A stretch of DNA of 64,000 nt from JBDHXE01 sp035445085 (lineage in GTDB: Bacteria; Bacteroidota; Ignavibacteria; Kapaibacteriales; UBA2268), in contig DAOMQA010000013.1 of the NCBI GenBank assembly GCA_035445085.1, forward strand, positions 1 to 64,000. Reading direction: 5' to 3'. Positions 16,255-25,481 of the stretch are shown piece by piece. Every line of letters begins with the position of its first letter. Positions within the stretch are counted from its first letter, which is position 1. The notes beneath the pieces were generated by a model. The model did not search any database. It was not told where the DNA came from and saw only the letters and a program-made list of their open reading frames with translations. The translations under genes and the position numbers were made by a program.

Positions 16255-17421
16255 TTGAAATATTTAATAATATTGTTTATATCATTGATAGCAATGCCAA
16301 TCTATGCTGTTAATTATGTTAGTGCCAAGCCAAAGCGTGGTTTTGGTGTAGAGGCTTTTCTGAAATATTATGAATTATCTGCTTCGGAGGCAAATATTGA
16401 TAGATTTAAAGAGTTAAATCATTCTACGCTTGGAAGTAAATTAGAACTAAGCCTAACCCAGACTTACAAATTACCTATTCAAGTATATAAATTCAACGGC
16501 AAATCTATTAGAACTACTATCGGTATTAAAGATTATGATTTAGCTAAGCAAATTGAAAAATATAATAAAGACATTCAACAAAAGGGCATTAAGAAAAAGG
16601 TATATAATATTGATAAAGTTCTTTGGGTACCTCTGGAACTTGTAAATAGTAAAGAAGAAATTGCACATAAACCACAACATAAAAAGAATTTTATCAACGA
16701 GCCACTTTTAGGTAAAAATTATTCTTATGTAGAGATTTTGAATTCAAAATTAGATAATTGTATTTTCTATTTAATTTGTGGGCATGGCGGTCCCGATCCT
16801 GGAGCAATAGGCAATAAGGGCGGCAAAGAACTGCATGAAGATGAATACGCTTATGATGTAATAATGCGTTTAGGCAGAAAACTCATTGAAAACGGTGCTT
16901 TAGTCTATTTTATTGTGCAGGATTCGGCTGATGGTATAAGAGAGGGTAAATTCTTAGCCCCTTCTGACAAAGAAATCCATCTTGGTGGCTCTAAAATACC
17001 TACTGACCAATTGGAACGATTATCAAGTAGGGTAAAAATAGTAAACAGCTTATATGAAACAAATTTAGATAGTAAAATACAACAATATGCTATCGAAATA
17101 CATGTTGATTCGAGATTAGAAAACCAAAATATAGATATTTTCTTTTATCATAAGGAAGGCGATAAAACTGGCAAAAAAATGGCTGACGAAATCAAAAATA
17201 CGATAAAAAGAAAATATGCCAAAGCTCAACCCGGCAGAGGCTACGAAGGCACTTTATCTTCAAGAAACTTATATATGGTTCGAAATTTAAAGCCTACGAC
17301 CGTATTTATCGAAATAGGCAACATCCAAAACAGCAGAGACCAAACAAGAATAATGGAGCCGAATAACCGACAAGCTTTAGCAAATTGGATTAATGCAGGT
17401 GTTTTAAATTTTATTAAGTAA
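16255..17421 (+). CDS. N-acetylmuramoyl-L-alanine amidase (Amidase_3 family)
   Basis: A secreted zinc amidase that cleaves the bond between MurNAc and L-Ala in peptidoglycan. I favour TTG 16255 as start, giving MKYLIILFISLIAMPIYA as a clean signal peptide; the frame is open back to GTG 16225, which is too close to the promoter. The catalytic domain covers roughly the last 215 residues. CGHGGPDPGAIG holds the first zinc His, HEDEYAYD the zinc Glu, IEIHVDS the second His and FIEIGNI the catalytic Glu. The first motif has Cys-Gly where DPG is usual. The N-terminal 150 residues are family-specific and contain no recognised domain. Confidence 0.85.
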   Translation: MKYLIILFISLIAMPIYAVNYVSAKPKRGFGVEAFLKYYELSASEANIDRFKELNHSTLGSKLELSLTQTYKLPIQVYKFNGKSIRTTIGIKDYDLAKQIEKYNKDIQQKGIKKKVYNIDKVLWVPLELVNSKEEIAHKPQHKKNFINEPLLGKNYSYVEILNSKLDNCIFYLICGHGGPDPGAIGNKGGKELHEDEYAYDVIMRLGRKLIENGALVYFIVQDSADGIREGKFLAPSDKEIHLGGSKIPTDQLERLSSRVKIVNSLYETNLDSKIQQYAIEIHVDSRLENQNIDIFFYHKEGDKTGKKMADEIKNTIKRKYAKAQPGRGYEGTLSSRNLYMVRNLKPTTVFIEIGNIQNSRDQTRIMEPNNRQALANWINAGVLNFIK

Positions 17422-17423
17422 AT

Positions 17424-18890
17424 TTATAATTGAAACCAAGACTCGGTTAAGTTATGAGTATACTTGTCTTCACCTTTATAATAAAATTCATTTGTATGAT
17501 TGTTATACGTATAATCTTGCTTCCATTCCTCATAATATTCACATATTTGTTCAATTGCAGAACAAATATAATCTATTGTAGCGTCAGTCATAATAGGATG
17601 AATAGATAATCTTACCCACCCCATCTTTTCGGTTAAATCACCTTCGTTTATTTTGATAGCAACACTATTAGAATAATTTTTATCTATATTCAATAAATAG
17701 TGCCCATAGGTGCCAGCACAAGAACATCCTCCCCTTACTTGAATACCAAATCTATCATTTAATAGTTTTACAGCCAAATTATAGTGCAAACCCTTAATGC
17801 AAAATGATATAATACCTAATCTTTTTGTATTATTAGCAGATAATATTTGTAAACCGTCAATCTTAAGCAATCTTTCCCATATTTGCTTTAATATTTCATT
17901 TTCCCTTGCTTGAATTTTCTCTACGCTCATTTTTTCTTTTAGATTTATTGCTAATGCTGCTCTAATTGTTTGTAAAAAGGCAGGTGTCCCCCCATCTTCT
18001 CTTGATTGGATATCATCAAGATAAGAATGTCCCCCCCAAGGGTTCGTCCATTTAACAGTTCCTCCGCCTGGCTGATCTGGTACGGTATTATGATATAATT
18101 CTTTGTTGAAAATCAATATTCCTGTACTACCCGGACCGCCTAAAAACTTATGAGGAGAGAAATATATAGCATCTAAAGATTGTAATTTATTTTCTGGGTG
18201 CATATCGATATTAATATAAGGTGCAGAGGCTGCAAAGTCCACAAAACAATATCCTCCTTCTTTATGTATCATCTCTGCAATTTGATAATATGGCGTACAA
18301 ACTCCCGTTACGTTAGAGCAAGAAGTGACGGCAGCAATTTTAAGCGTTCTGTCTTTGTACTTATCTAATAAACAACTAAAATCCTCCAAATCTACTAAGC
18401 CATCACTATTCGGCTTAATAATTTCTACATCTGCAATCGTTTCTAGCCAAGATGTTTGGTTGGAATGATGTTCCATATGCGTGATAAATATTATTGGTTT
18501 TTCAATATTTTGAGTAATAATAAAATCACGATGCTTTTCGTGAACCTTTAATCCTAATATGCGTTGTAACTTGTTTACTACTCCTGTCATTCCAGAAAAT
18601 TGAGAAATAATAACATCATTTTTATCTGCATTAACATGATTTTTAATTACTTGAAGAGCTTTATGGTATGACAATGTCATTACTGAACCAGTAAAACTTG
18701 TTTCTGTGTGAGTATTTCCAATACATTGCACAATATCATTATATAGTTTTAGTTCAATATCTTTGTATGCTCTACCACTTGCTGTCCAATCAGCATATAC
18801 TATCTTTTTCTTACCAAATGGCGAGTCAAAGTAAGAGTCAATACCAATAGTTTTATTTCTAAATTCGTCAAAATAATTTTCAAGTTTCAT
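17424..18890 (-). CDS. Class V-fold PLP-dependent enzyme (cysteine desulfurase-like)
   Basis: A 488-aa fold-type I PLP enzyme. The PLP lysine is Lys248 in YFSPHKFLGGPGSTGIL. HMEHHSNQTSW (138-148) and VDFAASAP (217-224) form the cofactor pocket. A C-terminal active-site loop reads RGGCSCAGTYGHYLL, with Cys389 and Cys391, reminiscent of the cysteine loop of SufS-type desulfurases but with a different sequence. It is longer than SufS (about 406 aa) by an extended C-terminus. No sufE, sufU or scaffold gene is adjacent, so an Fe-S role is not supported by context. A TAnnTTTG element lies 28 bp upstream. Confidence 0.75.
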   Translation of the reverse strand: MKLENYFDEFRNKTIGIDSYFDSPFGKKKIVYADWTASGRAYKDIELKLYNDIVQCIGNTHTETSFTGSVMTLSYHKALQVIKNHVNADKNDVIISQFSGMTGVVNKLQRILGLKVHEKHRDFIITQNIEKPIIFITHMEHHSNQTSWLETIADVEIIKPNSDGLVDLEDFSCLLDKYKDRTLKIAAVTSCSNVTGVCTPYYQIAEMIHKEGGYCFVDFAASAPYINIDMHPENKLQSLDAIYFSPHKFLGGPGSTGILIFNKELYHNTVPDQPGGGTVKWTNPWGGHSYLDDIQSREDGGTPAFLQTIRAALAINLKEKMSVEKIQARENEILKQIWERLLKIDGLQILSANNTKRLGIISFCIKGLHYNLAVKLLNDRFGIQVRGGCSCAGTYGHYLLNIDKNYSNSVAIKINEGDLTEKMGWVRLSIHPIMTDATIDYICSAIEQICEYYEEWKQDYTYNNHTNEFYYKGEDKYTHNLTESWFQL

Positions 18891-18917
18891 TTCTAAACAA
18901 CTTTAAATAGTAAATTG

Positions 18918-18925
18918 CAAATATA
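18918..18925 (-). promoter_or_regulatory. Bacteroidota-type -7 promoter element for the class V PLP gene
   Basis: CAAATATA on plus, TATATTTG on minus, 28 bp before the start at 18890. It lies in the gap to the helicase gene, so the PLP gene can be transcribed separately. Confidence 0.5.
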
Positions 18926-18976
18926 GTAAAATTATATAATTTAACTAATTAATATTCATAAAAATATATTATATGC

Positions 18977-20335
18977 TCAACTAAAACCATTCTCAGCAAA
19001 TCTTACAACGTTTGGATCTGTTTTAATGGCACTTCTTTGTATCTTAGATTTTAATAAAATACCCTCTAAAGATACGCATCTGCTCAAAGCTACATAAACT
19101 TGCCCAGCAACAAACGAACTACTAATGTCTGCAATTATATTATCAAACGTTAAGCCTTGGCATTTATGAACAGTGATTGACCACGCTAATTTTATAGGAA
19201 ATTGTATAAATTCCCCGACATGCTCTTCTTCAATTTTTTTTTCTTTTTCATTCCAAATGAATTTAATATTATCCCAAACATGCCTCGTTAATTCAATCTT
19301 TGATTTATTTGCTAATTCTATTATTAACTTATCTTCGTTTAAACCTACTATTTTGCCTATTTTACCATTGTAGTATTTTTTATCAGTATCATTTTTAATA
19401 AACATTACTTGGGCACCAACTTTTAACTTTAAATGTTTCTCGGTAGGAAAAATTGACTCTGGAAATTCACCATTGACTATTGCCTCATAATAATGTTCTT
19501 CCTGTTCTATTTCATCTAATTTTTTATTATTTATATTATCTACTAATCTATTATGTGTAGCAATAGTTATATATTCCAAGTTTTCATTTTTTGTTAGCGA
19601 TGGAATAAACCTACTATTTAATATATCAAGATCTTCCTTTTCAATCTTATTTATCCTTACTTTATTGAGCAAATGAATAAATTTTTCGTCTGTCTGCCTA
19701 TAAATTTTCTCTAATTCAATATACTTTGGCTTTCTTTGTTGGAAAGCTAAAGCATCGAAGAAAAACGGACTTTTGTAGTATTTTCCTAATAGTTCCCAAT
19801 GCTCCTTACTAACTATCGGTGGCAATTGAAAAGCATCTCCGATGAGCAGAGTTTGAACACCTCCAAATACCTCATTTTCATTATCTCTGAAAGTTCTTAG
19901 GATTTTATCAACGACATCAAGCAGGTCGCATCTTACCATAGATACCTCATCAATGATCAGCAGCTCCATTTTTTCAAACAAATTTCTTTGATTTTTTCTA
20001 TAAGCGAAAAAATCAAAGATTGTTCGTTTATCTTCATCATCATAGTTAGATTTATTTCTTAGTCTAAAATCGCCAGGTAAGTATATGCTTGGAGCAATTT
20101 TAAAGAACGAATGTATTGTCTGCCCTCCTGCATTAAGAGCAGCCACTCCAGTAGGCGCTAATACAATTGTTTTCATATCAGTAATTTCTCTGATATATTT
20201 TAAGAATGTAGTTTTGCCTGAACCAGCTCTACCAGTAAGATATATAAGTTTTTCACCATTTGCAACTAAATCAACAGCATCATTAAACTTCAAATTATTT
20301 TTGTCTAATTTCATTATTTTGTTCATATTTGGCAT
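18977..20335 (-). CDS. PIF1/RecD-like superfamily 1 DNA helicase
   Basis: A 452-aa AAA-type SF1B helicase. Walker A is GRAGSGKT (residues 35-42), followed by APTGVAALNAGGQTIHSFF (motif Ia/PIF1 signature). Walker B is LLIIDEVSMV (125-134). GDAFQLPPI is motif III, and ITVHKCQGLTFD plus YVALSRC are motifs V and VI. Such stand-alone short proteins unwind DNA 5' to 3' and often help with G-quadruplexes or replication restart. A downstream ATG (residue 4 or 8) could be the real start. It is monocistronic with a TAnnTTTG element 44 bp upstream and divergent from the response regulator. Confidence 0.87.
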   Translation of the reverse strand: MPNMNKIMKLDKNNLKFNDAVDLVANGEKLIYLTGRAGSGKTTFLKYIREITDMKTIVLAPTGVAALNAGGQTIHSFFKIAPSIYLPGDFRLRNKSNYDDEDKRTIFDFFAYRKNQRNLFEKMELLIIDEVSMVRCDLLDVVDKILRTFRDNENEVFGGVQTLLIGDAFQLPPIVSKEHWELLGKYYKSPFFFDALAFQQRKPKYIELEKIYRQTDEKFIHLLNKVRINKIEKEDLDILNSRFIPSLTKNENLEYITIATHNRLVDNINNKKLDEIEQEEHYYEAIVNGEFPESIFPTEKHLKLKVGAQVMFIKNDTDKKYYNGKIGKIVGLNEDKLIIELANKSKIELTRHVWDNIKFIWNEKEKKIEEEHVGEFIQFPIKLAWSITVHKCQGLTFDNIIADISSSFVAGQVYVALSRCVSLEGILLKSKIQRSAIKTDPNVVRFAENGFS

Positions 20336-20378
20336 AGAATTTGGCTAATAATATTCATTAAAATAATTTAATACATTA

Positions 20379-20386
20379 CAAACATA
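20379..20386 (-). promoter_or_regulatory. Bacteroidota-type -7 promoter element for the helicase gene
   Basis: CAAACATA on plus, TATGTTTG on minus, 44 bp upstream of the helicase start, inside the 123-bp divergent region shared with the response regulator gene. Confidence 0.45.
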
Positions 20387-20458
20387 TTAAAATATTTTTT
20401 ATGAATTTAATTTTATTTTTATTATTTTAGATTTTTTTGAAGGAAAAAAGATAAATAT

Positions 20459-21190
20459 ATGTATGAATTGCTTATTATTGATGACTTTCAAATCTCCGCT
20501 TTAGGTACTAAAGCATTACTTGCGGGACACTCTGTAGATTTCAACATAAGTACAGCTTTCTCGGTAGATGATGGTATAGCTATTTTAAAAACAAAAGCCG
20601 TAGATTTAGTACTATGTGATATTTTAATGCCCGAGAAAGACGGATTTGACGCATTAAAATCGATTAAAGATGATTTTCCAAACACTAAGGTAATGTTTTT
20701 ATCTATGAATGAAGATAAAAATATACTTTACAAAGCATTAGCCTTTGAAGCAGATGGGTATCAATTCAAGAATATATCGAAAGAAGAATTATTAAGTTCT
20801 ATTCATATTGTTTTAAATGGTAAAAAGTATTTTAACTCCAGAATAGTAGATATATTATATAGCGAATTAGTTGAATTTGCAGATAATACTATAAAGAGCA
20901 ATCCAACTAAATACCCTCTACTACAAAATACGCAATTAGTACAAAAGAACTTTATTGGAAATTATACATTAGAATCCTTAAATAAGTTACTAACGCACAG
21001 AGAAATTTCAATATTTGAATTAATTGGTGAAAATTATAGTACTAAAGCTATTGCTGAAAAATTAGGTATTAGTATTTTTACGGTAAGTACTCACCGTAAA
21101 AATATCTATACCAAACTAAATTTACCCAATCTAACAAGTTTAAAAAAACTTGCAAAGAAAGTTAAAGTAATCAATACATCAAAAAGCTGA
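20459..21190 (+). CDS. LuxR/NarL-family response regulator
   Basis: A 243-aa two-component response regulator. The receiver domain (1-125) has the acidic pair Asp8-Asp9, phospho-acceptor Asp54 in LVLCDILMPEKDGF and the switch region MFLSMNED. The C-terminal LuxR-type helix-turn-helix (about 175-235) reads LTHREISIFELI through AEKLGISIFTVSTHRKNI. The linker between them is long. No histidine kinase is adjacent, so it is an orphan in this window. Its 3' end overlaps the convergent carB 3' end by 12 bp, leaving no space for a separate terminator between them. Confidence 0.9.
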   Translation: MYELLIIDDFQISALGTKALLAGHSVDFNISTAFSVDDGIAILKTKAVDLVLCDILMPEKDGFDALKSIKDDFPNTKVMFLSMNEDKNILYKALAFEADGYQFKNISKEELLSSIHIVLNGKKYFNSRIVDILYSELVEFADNTIKSNPTKYPLLQNTQLVQKNFIGNYTLESLNKLLTHREISIFELIGENYSTKAIAEKLGISIFTVSTHRKNIYTKLNLPNLTSLKKLAKKVKVINTSKS

Positions 21191-24100
21191 TTTACTAATA
21201 CTCCCAAACAAGTCTATTTTATGCTTTTTAAGCCAATCCATCCCGTCTGTAGCAGCATTGGCAGCAGAAATATTAGTTATACAAAGTATGTTATTATTTA
21301 AAGCTGCAGAACGAATTAGAACGTCGTCTTGGTACGCCTTTCTTCCTAAAGGAGTATTAATGACTAATTGAATATTACCACTATTAATCATTTCAACAAT
21401 ATTAGGATGCCCTACATCAATTTTCTGTAATAAATTACAATGAACGCCTTCAACGTGTAAATAACTATATGTACCTAAAGTAGCATATATATTAAATCCT
21501 AAATTTATAAGTTTTTTTGCTATTGGCACAACTAACTTCTTATCATAGTCATTAACACTTATAAATACATTCCCAGCAATAGGTAGTCTATTTCCAGCAG
21601 CTATTTGCGACTTAACATATGCTTCACCAAAATACTCGCTTAATCCCATAACTTCACCTGTTGAAAGCATTTCTGGACCTAATACAGTATCAACTCCCGG
21701 AAACTTCTTAAACGAAAATACTGGAGTTTTTACAGCATAATAGTTTTGGCTAGTAAATTTAGGTAAATTCAAATCTTTAAATTTATGCCCCAACATAGCA
21801 TATACGCTTAACTTTGTTAAAGGGATACAACTTGCTTTTGAAATAAAAGGAACAGTTCTAGAAGCTCGCGGATTGACTTCAATCAAATATACGTCATCGT
21901 TATAAATTGCATATTGAATATTAATAAAACCTACAATACCTAATGACAGTGTTATTTGGTAAGTTAATTCACGTATTTCGTCTTTAATACGCGCCGACAA
22001 GCTAAATGGTGGCAAGACCGAACAACTGTCCCCTGAATGAACTCCAGCCTCTTCAATATGCTCCATTATCCCGCCAATTATTACTTGCTCACCGTCAGAT
22101 ACAGCATCTACATCTACTTCAATTGCATTTTCTAAGAATTTATCAATAAGTATGGCTTGTTCTTTTTCTACATTAATAGCTTGTTCTATATATCCTTTTA
22201 ACTCACTCTTATTATAGACAACTGCCATCCCCCTTCCGCCTAATACATAAGATGGTCTTACGATAACAGGGTATTTAATACTATCGGCTATTGCTTCAGC
22301 CTGCTCTAAGTTATAAGCAATATCACCAATAGGATACTTTATATTAGTATGCTTTAGATAATCAATTAATTTACCTCTATCTTCGCACAAATCAATAATT
22401 TCTTTGCTTGTCCCTAATATCTTGACTCCATTTTCAGATAATTGCTTTGATAATTTAAGTGGAGTTTGCCCACCAAGCTGAAGGATAATTCCATCTGGAT
22501 TTTCTAAATCAATAATGTTCATTACATCTTCAAAAAATACAGGTTCAAAGTATAATTTATCTGAAGTATCATAGTCCGTAGAAACAGTTTCTGGGTTACA
22601 ATTAATCATTATTGTTTCAATATTCATTTTTTTTAGCTCAAGCGAGGCTTGGGAAGCACAATAATCAAATTCTAAACCTTGTCCAATTCTAAATGGTCCA
22701 CCACCTAAAACTATATATTTTGTTCTTGCATTTGCAAAAGACTCATGTTCTTTTTGATATGTTGAATAATAATATGGAGTTTGAGCTTCAAATTCACCAG
22801 CACATGTATCAACTTTTTTATACGTAGGATTAATACCATATTCTATTCTCATTTCTTTAATTTCAGCTTCTTCTAAATTAGTTAAAGTTGATATTTGAGA
22901 ATCTGAAAATCCAGATTTCTTAGATTTTTCTAAAAGAGAAGGCGTAATATCAGATTTGTTCTTTATAAGTTCATTTTCAATATCAACAATTTGTTTAATA
23001 TTTTCAAGGAACCATAAATCAATCTTTGTTATATCAAATAACTTTGCTAGCTCTACTCCCCTTTCGATAGCTGCCTTAATAAGAAATACTCTTTCTGGAT
23101 TAGGGAATTGTAAATATTCCATAATCTCTTCAATACTCATATTTTTAATCGCAGGTAGATTAAGCCCATCAGCATCTATTTCTAACGAGCGGCAAGCCTT
23201 TTGCAGTGCTTCACGGAAATTTGTACCTATTGACATTACTTCACCCACAGATTTCATTTGAGTATTAAGCTCATTTTTGACCTTAAATTTTACAAAATCA
23301 AATCTTGGAATTTTGACTACAACATAATCTATCACGGGCTCAAAAGAAGCGGGGGTAGTCAGAGTAATATCATTTTGTATTTCGTCTAATGTAAGCCCAA
23401 CAGCTAATTGCGCTGCTATTTTAGCAATAGGGAAGCCTGTTGCTTTTGATACTAATGCTGAAGAGCGAGACACACGAGGATTCATTTCGATAATACGTAT
23501 TTCTCCGTTATTTGGATTAACGGCAAACTGAATATTAGAACCACCAGTAGCAACGCCAACTTTTCTTATTACTTGCAGAGAGTAGTCTCTTAATTTTTGA
23601 ACTTCGACATCATTAAGAGTTATAGCAGGTGCAACTGTGATACTATCTCCAGTATGTACTCCCATCGGGTCAAAGTTTTCGATAGAACATACGACAATAG
23701 CATTATCATTTAAATCTCTTATAACTTCAAATTCAAATTCTTTCCAGCCTAACAACGATTCTTCTACTAATATCTCATTGATTGGGGATAAATTAAAGCC
23801 ATTGATTACTATTTGGTTAAATTCTTCTAAATTATGGGCAATACCCCCACCAGAGCCTCCTAACGTTAAGGACGGCCTAATAATAGCAGGAAAGCCAATT
23901 TCTTTAACAAAGTCTAAGGCATCTTTTAAATTGGTTACTGTTTTGCCATATGGAGATTGAATCCCAATTTCATTCATTGCTATTCGGAATAATTCTCTTT
24001 TTTCGGCTGTTTCGATTGATTTTACATTTACGCCTAATAATTCGATATGATATTTTTCAATAATACCTTTTTCAGCCAAATCTAATGCTGCATTCAAGGC

Positions 24101-24382
24101 AGTTTGACCGCCTACAGTTGGTAAAATAGCCTCAATTTTTTCTTTTTTAATTATTTGCTCAATTATATCTGAATTTATTGGTTCAATGTATACTTTATCT
24201 GATAACTCTGGATCAGTCATTATTGTAGCAGGATTGGAGTTAAGTACTACAACATAATATCCCAAAGATTTCAATGCTTTTACTGCTTGTGAACCGGAAT
24301 AGTCAAATTCTCCAGCCTGACCTATCACTATAGGACCAGCACCAATCACTAATATTCTGTTTATATCTGTCCTTTTAGCCAT
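21179..24382 (-). CDS. carB: Carbamoyl phosphate synthase large subunit
   Basis: A full-length 1067-aa synthetase subunit that makes carbamoyl phosphate from bicarbonate, ammonia and two ATP, for pyrimidines and arginine. Two homologous ATP-grasp halves are clear. The N-half (about 1-400) has LVIGAGPIVIGQAGEFDYSG and PSLTLGGSGGGIA; the C-half (about 545-930) has VLGGGPFRIGQGLEFDYC and PSYVLGGRGMAVV. An oligomerisation segment separates them, and a C-terminal MGS-like allosteric domain (about 935-1067) follows. The start overlaps the carA stop by 8 bp, so the subunits are translationally coupled. It ends a four-gene minus operon and overlaps the convergent response regulator by 12 bp. Confidence 0.97.
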   Translation of the reverse strand: MAKRTDINRILVIGAGPIVIGQAGEFDYSGSQAVKALKSLGYYVVVLNSNPATIMTDPELSDKVYIEPINSDIIEQIIKKEKIEAILPTVGGQTALNAALDLAEKGIIEKYHIELLGVNVKSIETAEKRELFRIAMNEIGIQSPYGKTVTNLKDALDFVKEIGFPAIIRPSLTLGGSGGGIAHNLEEFNQIVINGFNLSPINEILVEESLLGWKEFEFEVIRDLNDNAIVVCSIENFDPMGVHTGDSITVAPAITLNDVEVQKLRDYSLQVIRKVGVATGGSNIQFAVNPNNGEIRIIEMNPRVSRSSALVSKATGFPIAKIAAQLAVGLTLDEIQNDITLTTPASFEPVIDYVVVKIPRFDFVKFKVKNELNTQMKSVGEVMSIGTNFREALQKACRSLEIDADGLNLPAIKNMSIEEIMEYLQFPNPERVFLIKAAIERGVELAKLFDITKIDLWFLENIKQIVDIENELIKNKSDITPSLLEKSKKSGFSDSQISTLTNLEEAEIKEMRIEYGINPTYKKVDTCAGEFEAQTPYYYSTYQKEHESFANARTKYIVLGGGPFRIGQGLEFDYCASQASLELKKMNIETIMINCNPETVSTDYDTSDKLYFEPVFFEDVMNIIDLENPDGIILQLGGQTPLKLSKQLSENGVKILGTSKEIIDLCEDRGKLIDYLKHTNIKYPIGDIAYNLEQAEAIADSIKYPVIVRPSYVLGGRGMAVVYNKSELKGYIEQAINVEKEQAILIDKFLENAIEVDVDAVSDGEQVIIGGIMEHIEEAGVHSGDSCSVLPPFSLSARIKDEIRELTYQITLSLGIVGFINIQYAIYNDDVYLIEVNPRASRTVPFISKASCIPLTKLSVYAMLGHKFKDLNLPKFTSQNYYAVKTPVFSFKKFPGVDTVLGPEMLSTGEVMGLSEYFGEAYVKSQIAAGNRLPIAGNVFISVNDYDKKLVVPIAKKLINLGFNIYATLGTYSYLHVEGVHCNLLQKIDVGHPNIVEMINSGNIQLVINTPLGRKAYQDDVLIRSAALNNNILCITNISAANAATDGMDWLKKHKIDLFGSISKSAF

Positions 24383-25481
24383 TTTTTAATTTTACCGTAT
24401 TATAAAAATTATCAAAAACAATTTTGCCTGCATCATTTGGACCCGGAGATGCTTCGGGATGGAACTGCACAGAGTTGATTGGTAAATGTTTATGTCGCAT
24501 ACCGCTAACAGTATTATCGTACAAATGTAACCACGTTAGTTCCCAATCTGGATTATTTTCAATACTATTTAATGATACGGCGTAATTATGGCTTTGTGCT
24601 GTAATAAATACTTTACCAGATTCTAGTTCTTTTACAGGGTGATTTCCACCGTGATGACCAAATGGTAATTTCACTATATCAAGGTTGAATGCCTTACCTA
24701 TTAGTTGGTGTCCAAAGCATATACCTATTACTGGAATTCCATTCTTAGCAAAATCTAAAATATATTTATCGCTTTCTTTTAAAGAACGTGGATCGCCCGG
24801 TCCGTTAGTTAGAAATACGCCATCAAACTCTAATTCAGAAATATTTTTATCAAAATTATCGTCAAAAGGTACTAAGTATAATTTTCTGAAGTTTTGTTTT
24901 AGATGATTCAATATATTTAATTTTACGCCAAAATCTATTACCACCAAATCTAAGTCAGAGTCTGTATTGCCATCAATTATTTTTACATCCTTGTTTATAA
25001 CTTGTTTGTATAAATCAAATTCAGAAATAGAAGGATGGGCTTTCACAATCTTTAAAAATTCTTCAGGTGATATATCTTGATTGGTAATACCGCCATTTAT
25101 AGCACCATACATACGGATTTGTCGTGTAAGCGATCTAGTATCAATTCCAGTAATTCCCGGTATGTCAAATTCATTTAAAAAGTCCGCAAAAGTCATTATT
25201 GATTGATGATTTGAAGGTATTGCCGACAAATCATTAATAACTACAGCGTTCGCATATATTTTATCTGATTGTAAATTTAACTTACTTACCCCATAATTCC
25301 CAATAAGTGGGTATGTAAAAGTGATTACTTGCCCTTTCCCAGAAGGATCTGTCAATATCTCCTCATAGCCAGACATTGCTGTATTGAATACGAATTCTCC
25401 GAACACGTTACCAGACCCAGTAAAAAGTTCTCCATAGTCATAATAGCCGTTCTCAAGCATCAACAGTGCTTTATTCTTCAT
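24375..25481 (-). CDS. carA: Carbamoyl phosphate synthase small subunit (glutaminase)
   Basis: A class I glutamine amidotransferase of 368 aa that supplies ammonia to CarB. The catalytic triad is Cys255 in GICFGHQ, with His341 and Glu343 in QFHPEASPGP. The N-terminal CPSase_sm domain shows FNTAMSGYEEILTDPS. I place the start at ATG 25481, preceded by an excellent Shine-Dalgarno AGGAG, although the frame is open to a TTG at 25529. This start overlaps the end of the YfhO gene by 11 bp, so all four genes of this operon are tightly packed. Coupling of car genes to envelope-glycan genes is unusual. Confidence 0.95.
   Translation of the reverse strand: MKNKALLMLENGYYDYGELFTGSGNVFGEFVFNTAMSGYEEILTDPSGKGQVITFTYPLIGNYGVSKLNLQSDKIYANAVVINDLSAIPSNHQSIMTFADFLNEFDIPGITGIDTRSLTRQIRMYGAINGGITNQDISPEEFLKIVKAHPSISEFDLYKQVINKDVKIIDGNTDSDLDLVVIDFGVKLNILNHLKQNFRKLYLVPFDDNFDKNISELEFDGVFLTNGPGDPRSLKESDKYILDFAKNGIPVIGICFGHQLIGKAFNLDIVKLPFGHHGGNHPVKELESGKVFITAQSHNYAVSLNSIENNPDWELTWLHLYDNTVSGMRHKHLPINSVQFHPEASPGPNDAGKIVFDNFYNTVKLKNG

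Noticed and set aside
22956..23960. Plus-strand open frames opposite carB
   Set aside because: CarB is full length with both ATP-grasp halves; the opposite frames are short, unrelated to any family and without ribosome sites.
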